Shown here in pieces: positions 61,203-64,000 of a DNA stretch of 64,000 nucleotides. The position numbers and the translations under genes were made by a program. This DNA is from Candidatus Iainarchaeum sp. GTDB lineage: Archaea; Iainarchaeota; Iainarchaeia; JAGGVJ01. Within the stretch, counting starts at the first letter, position 1. Each line of letters starts with the position of its first letter. The notes beneath the pieces are model-generated. The model did no database searches. It saw nothing but the letters and a program-made list of their open reading frames with translations, and had not been told where the DNA came from. The stretch spans positions 1 to 64,000 of the forward strand of contig JAGGVJ010000019.1 in NCBI GenBank assembly GCA_021158055.1. The letters run 5' to 3'.

Positions 61203-62099
61203 TTATTTATAGATATTTAACCCGAAATCGTTTTCCGCTTCTTTTTGCATCTCGTGCACGAATGCTGCTGCGGGAAACACGTTTTCTGCGAGTTCGATTG
61301 GTCCGAAAAGCAAAAAGTTTGAACCAAAAGCCATCTGCATTGAATTTGCAGCTACATTGCATTCGTTTTTGAATTTTTTGTGGTTTGAGTCTGAAAGCCA
61401 TTCCCACGACGATATCGCATTGTGTATTCCGTTTCCGGATGGAAGCCCGAACTTTGCTTTAACTGAAGAAACGGCGCGGACAGATGCCGCGGCACCATGG
61501 CCCAGCGGAGTGGTTGCCGTGTCAATCAAAAAATTCTGCACCCCTGCTTCTTTTGCAATATCAACAAGGCTTTTTTTAAGGAGATTGTCTTCGCAGAGCA
61601 GGTTTAGCTTCCCGGCAAGCGATGAATCCTTTGGATTGTATAAGAGGATTATCGCCGATTCAACGTCTGTGTTTTTGAGTTCGGTTATTTCTTTTTCAGT
61701 TACTGAAAAATTTATGGAGTTATAAATCATTTGGTCGCTTACGCCTGTTTCTGTTGCGTACTCGGCGCCGTAAAGGCGTGTTTCCGATTCTGTTGAGTCA
61801 ATTATAATTGGGCCTTCAAAGAGATTGCATGCAAAATCAATGCGTTCTTCCATTGACTGCGGGCTGTCTGCAAATATTTGTATTGCGCCGGGTATTCCTG
61901 TTGAATCTGATGCTTCAAGCTGTTTGTTTATGAGGTCTTCAGCGCGTTTTGAGTCAAATGAACCTGATTCGCCGGTGAGTATGTTGTGTTTTGAATAAAA
62001 AATTGTTCCGCAAAGCATGGTTGGTGTTTGCCCTGGCTGGCCACCGATTTTTGTTCCGGCAATGTCAAAAATTTTTTGTGGTTTTGAAAAAACAAACAT
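61203..62099 (-). CDS. MtrH-like methyltetrahydropterin:corrinoid methyltransferase
   Basis: 298 aa TIM-barrel of the MtrH family. Diagnostic: MFVFSKPQKIFDIAGTKIGGQPGQTPTMLCGTIFYSKHNI, YNSINFSV, FLIDTATTPLGHGAAASVRAV, FGLPSGNGIHNAISSWEWL, and FGPIELAENVFPAAAFV. In methanogens it moves methyl from methyl-H4MPT to the corrinoid of MtrA. Here it sits directly after an MtrA gene, but MtrB-G are not in the window. Ribosome site GGTGA before ATG. Confidence 0.9.
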   Translation of the reverse strand: MFVFSKPQKIFDIAGTKIGGQPGQTPTMLCGTIFYSKHNILTGESGSFDSKRAEDLINKQLEASDSTGIPGAIQIFADSPQSMEERIDFACNLFEGPIIIDSTESETRLYGAEYATETGVSDQMIYNSINFSVTEKEITELKNTDVESAIILLYNPKDSSLAGKLNLLCEDNLLKKSLVDIAKEAGVQNFLIDTATTPLGHGAAASVRAVSSVKAKFGLPSGNGIHNAISSWEWLSDSNHKKFKNECNVAANSMQMAFGSNFLLFGPIELAENVFPAAAFVHEMQKEAENDFGLNIYK

Positions 62100-62116
62100 T
62101 TACTTCACCGTTTTTA

Positions 62117-62728
62117 CTATGCTGTCTGGTTTGCCTCACTGGATTTTTCACCTATCACGCCTGTTTCGGGATCGAAAACTATTTTGTTTTCCGCGTCAAT
62201 AACTGCGATATTTTCGCCGAGATTTAGGTTTATTTTTTTTTCTTTTTCTTTTTTTGTCACAAAAAACGGTTCTCCAAAATACCCCTGGTTTTCAAGTGCG
62301 CATCGTTTGATTTCTTTTATGATTGTGTCTTTGTTTTGTGTTCCCGTTAAATCAATGACCTGGACCTGTTCCCTGAAACGGTTCACTGCTTCCTGCGGAA
62401 GGTTTTCAAGAAACGGGATGGCTCCCTTTGAATTTATGATGCGTTTGTTTTCGTCCAACCCAAACCTGCTAAGTGAAACAATTGATTGTCCTGTAAAGTG
62501 TCCTGTGACTTCTTCCCCGCACACAATTAAAAATCTTATGTTCGGGTTTGCAATCAGGTTGGTTACGACGCGCTCTATTCCAAGGTTTTCTGTGAGAGCG
62601 CGCCCGTACAAGGCAACTTCGTTCAAGTCAAGTTTTATGTCTGAAAAAAGAGTGAGTACTGAAATGCTTGCGTTTGGATTTACAACAGTATAGCTCCCCT
62701 GCAGCACAGGCCATTTTTGTTTTTCCAT
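62117..62728 (-). CDS. soluble MtrA-like corrinoid protein, no membrane anchor
   Basis: About 203 aa. W PVLQGSYTVVNPNASISVLTL and TENLGIERVVTNLIANPNIRFLIVCGEEVTGHFTG match MtrA; the His of VTGHFTG (H77) is where the corrinoid-binding histidine lies. The C-terminal membrane anchor of methanogen MtrA is missing; the protein ends in a polar tail. A minus-strand TATA box (CTATAAAAG, 62752-62760) 25 bp before the ATG gives a leaderless operon start. Alternative GTG start one codon earlier. Confidence 0.87.
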   Translation of the reverse strand: MEKQKWPVLQGSYTVVNPNASISVLTLFSDIKLDLNEVALYGRALTENLGIERVVTNLIANPNIRFLIVCGEEVTGHFTGQSIVSLSRFGLDENKRIINSKGAIPFLENLPQEAVNRFREQVQVIDLTGTQNKDTIIKEIKRCALENQGYFGEPFFVTKKEKEKKINLNLGENIAVIDAENKIVFDPETGVIGEKSSEANQTA

Positions 62729-62751
62729 CACTATGAATATGGCAACGGATT

Positions 62752-62760
62752 CTTTTATAG
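62752..62760 (-). promoter_or_regulatory. TATA box of the MtrA-MtrH-ThyA operon
   Basis: CTATAAAAG on the minus strand, about 25 bp before the MtrA start codon, which suggests transcription starts close to the start codon and a leaderless first gene. No other candidate lies nearby. Confidence 0.65.
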
Positions 62761-63141
62761 ATTTACTTTGCTTTGTTTGTTTGGTTTTATACCTGGTTTT
62801 TGTTTAGCTTTAATGCAAATTTTGTTCTCAAAAGGCTCCTTCAAGAAGCCCTTATTTTTTACAGGGATGCACTATTATTTGATGAAAATATAGTGGTTTA
62901 GAGGATTTATTTTTTTGAAAAAAACAAAAATGTATGTTTTTTCGACAATAAGTTTAAAAATAAGTTCTGTAAGTAAAATTAATTACAGTTTATGAGTTAT
63001 TTTGGCATGCATCAGAAAACCTTGTTTTTAGTTATTCTGATGCATAAGGGTTTTTTGTTACCGTGTGGTTATTATTTGCGGCGTGTATTTATTATTTGCA
63101 GTACTTTATTATTTGGTTTTGAAAATTTAAAATGTGATTAT
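62761..63141 (+). promoter_or_regulatory. A-type ATPase operon leader with hairpin
   Basis: The divergent gap has a perfect 11-bp inverted repeat ATGCATCAGAA / TTCTGATGCAT (63007-63017, 63035-63045) followed by GGGTTTTTTG, resembling an attenuator. TTATTATTTG occurs three times after it (about 63069, 63088, 63107). A weaker hairpin with T-tract lies at 62825-62855. A TATA-like AGTTTAAAAATA (about 62951-62962) precedes the leader. Confidence 0.5.
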
Positions 63142-63468
63142 ATGAAAACTCATGAAATCATCTTGGACATAAAAAAGGCAGAAGAAGAATCAGATAAAGT
63201 TTTGGCTGAAACAAGGGAAAAGAAAGAAAAGCTAATTTCGAAGACAAAAATTGAAGCAGAGGAAATAATTTCTTCTTCTGAAAAAACTTTTGAGAACAAA
63301 AAGTCGACAAATTTGAAGGCAGTGTCTAAAAAGATTGAAGCAATGAAAAAGGAGATCATTTCTGATGCCGGGTCTGAGATTAAGTCCATGGAAAAATCAG
63401 CATTAAAGAACATGGATAAAGCAGTTGATTTTTTGATTGTTCAGTTTAAAAAAAATGTGGGATTGTAA
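63142..63468 (+). CDS. ahaH: A/V-type ATPase subunit H (AhaH/NtpG-like)
   Basis: 108 aa coiled coil (HEIILDIKKAEEESDKVLAETREKKEKLISKTKIEAEEIISSSE...) of the peripheral stalk subunit H, first gene of archaeal ATP synthase operons, followed by subunit I. ATG 63142 follows AATGTGATT; the frame extends upstream through the structured leader, but not as protein. Sits ahead of subunit I at 63589. Confidence 0.8.
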   Translation: MKTHEIILDIKKAEEESDKVLAETREKKEKLISKTKIEAEEIISSSEKTFENKKSTNLKAVSKKIEAMKKEIISDAGSEIKSMEKSALKNMDKAVDFLIVQFKKNVGL

Positions 63469-63588
63469 AAATAACAATCTCTAAACTGTAAGATAATTAA
63501 CTTTGTAGTAATTATTGTTTGTTATGCTTGCGGGTAATTAGTATTTGTTAGATTCATAAATCAGTATTTGTCAGGTAAGTTGGATTGA

Positions 63589-64000
63589 ATGATTAAACCA
63601 AAAAAGATGAAACGCGTTACGATAGTGGGGTCAAGGAGACTTCTGAAACCGATTGTGGAAAACCTTTACAATCAAAAAGTGCTTCATATAAATGATTATT
63701 CAAAAATCATGTCAGATGAATATCTGGACATCGGTCACTCTCTTAAAAATGCCGATATCTATTCCGAGTCTCTTGTGAAAATAAAATCTGTGTGCAGTTA
63801 CCTGAACATTTCTTTTGATAAGGGATTGCAGGGTGTTGATTCAAAGCTTTTGAGCAGGGACCTGTCAAAAGAAAACTTACGCGATTTGCGCTCAAAAATC
63901 AATAATATAGAAAAAGAAGTTGTTGAAAAAGTAAATAAAAGAAAATCCCTTGAAGAGGAGCTTTCGGGATTGAGTTCAGTCAGGAAAGAACTTGAACCGT
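63589..64000 (+). CDS. atpI: A/V-type ATPase subunit I (partial)
   Basis: Starts MIKPKKMKRVTIVGSRRLLKPIVENLYNQKVLHINDY and continues with a long coiled region to the window edge, where it is cut (about 137 of perhaps 650 residues). The N-terminal pattern PxKMKxVxIxG...VVExLYxxxxLHIxDY is typical of the membrane-stator subunit I, adjacent to subunit H as expected. Confidence 0.85.
   Translation, partial: MIKPKKMKRVTIVGSRRLLKPIVENLYNQKVLHINDYSKIMSDEYLDIGHSLKNADIYSESLVKIKSVCSYLNISFDKGLQGVDSKLLSRDLSKENLRDLRSKINNIEKEVVEKVNKRKSLEEELSGLSSVRKELEP

Overview
The window comes from an archaeal chromosome. It carries archaeal Trm5, diphthamide genes (dph5, dph6), a tRNA-splicing endonuclease, a thermosome subunit, archaeal AspRS, Sec61-beta, archaeal-type thymidylate synthase, inositol-1-phosphate synthase with a CDP-alcohol phosphotransferase (archaeal inositol lipids), TrmB/PadR-type regulators, TATA boxes about 25 bp before several start codons, and the start of an A/V-type ATPase operon. 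Many genes start with TTG a few bases after a GGTGAT Shine-Dalgarno motif, which matches the archaeal 16S tail. The Diverse small zinc-ribbon and coiled-coil proteins would suit a DPANN-like or other uncultured lineage, but the exact lineage cannot be told from sequence alone. Coding density is high, GC looks moderate to low, and no CRISPR array or intact insertion sequence was seen.

Layout. 1-6.9 kb: housekeeping (Trm5, DUF63 membrane protein, Dph5, DUF357 protein, small secreted proteins, EndA). 6.9-15.7 kb: three large cell-surface proteins with Ig/NEW3-like repeats around a TrmB-family regulator; promoter regions of two of them share sequence elements. 16.1-18.2 kb: RimK-type operon (retropepsin-like protease, ATP-grasp ligase, degenerate ATP-grasp). 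18.3-19.7 kb: two tandem FKBP isomerases with a nearly identical core. 20-32 kb: transporter, SPFH protein, Dph6, NTPase, thermosome, surface protein, Sec61-beta, two membrane-anchored paralogues, KH protein and AspRS. 32.5-44.3 kb: Nudix, regulators, methyltransferase, RecB-like nuclease, PadR/inositol-phosphate synthase pair with a 36-bp palindrome, CorC-like protein, CoA-disulfide-reductase-like enzyme, CBS/HPF-like protein. 44.6-49.5 kb: HerA-like ATPase plus UvrD-like helicase. 49.6-59 kb: nitroreductase, site-2 protease, frameshifted MazG, TIM-barrel protein, Na/Pi cotransporter, tRNA-Ser, Fic protein, threonine synthase, Ogt, Ham1, lipid synthase. 59-62.7 kb: one-carbon operon (MtrA, MtrH, ThyA, DUF4346-like, MetF-like). 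63-64 kb: ATPase subunits H and I (cut by the window edge).

Main points of interest. (1) A five-gene operon combines a soluble, anchor-less MtrA, MtrH, methanogen-type ThyA and a MetF-like reductase without the membrane Mtr complex: a likely methyl-pterin to corrinoid branch. (2) A TrmB regulator sits beside palindromic sites (CACTAAAAAGTG core) and paired TTGCAA boxes that recur upstream of a distant surface-protein gene: a local surface-layer regulon. (3) EndA has Thr where the catalytic Lys is expected, in a genome with an apparently intron-containing tRNA. (4) There are many short tandem duplications (16-28 bp) at gene ends, one of which frameshifts a MazG gene.
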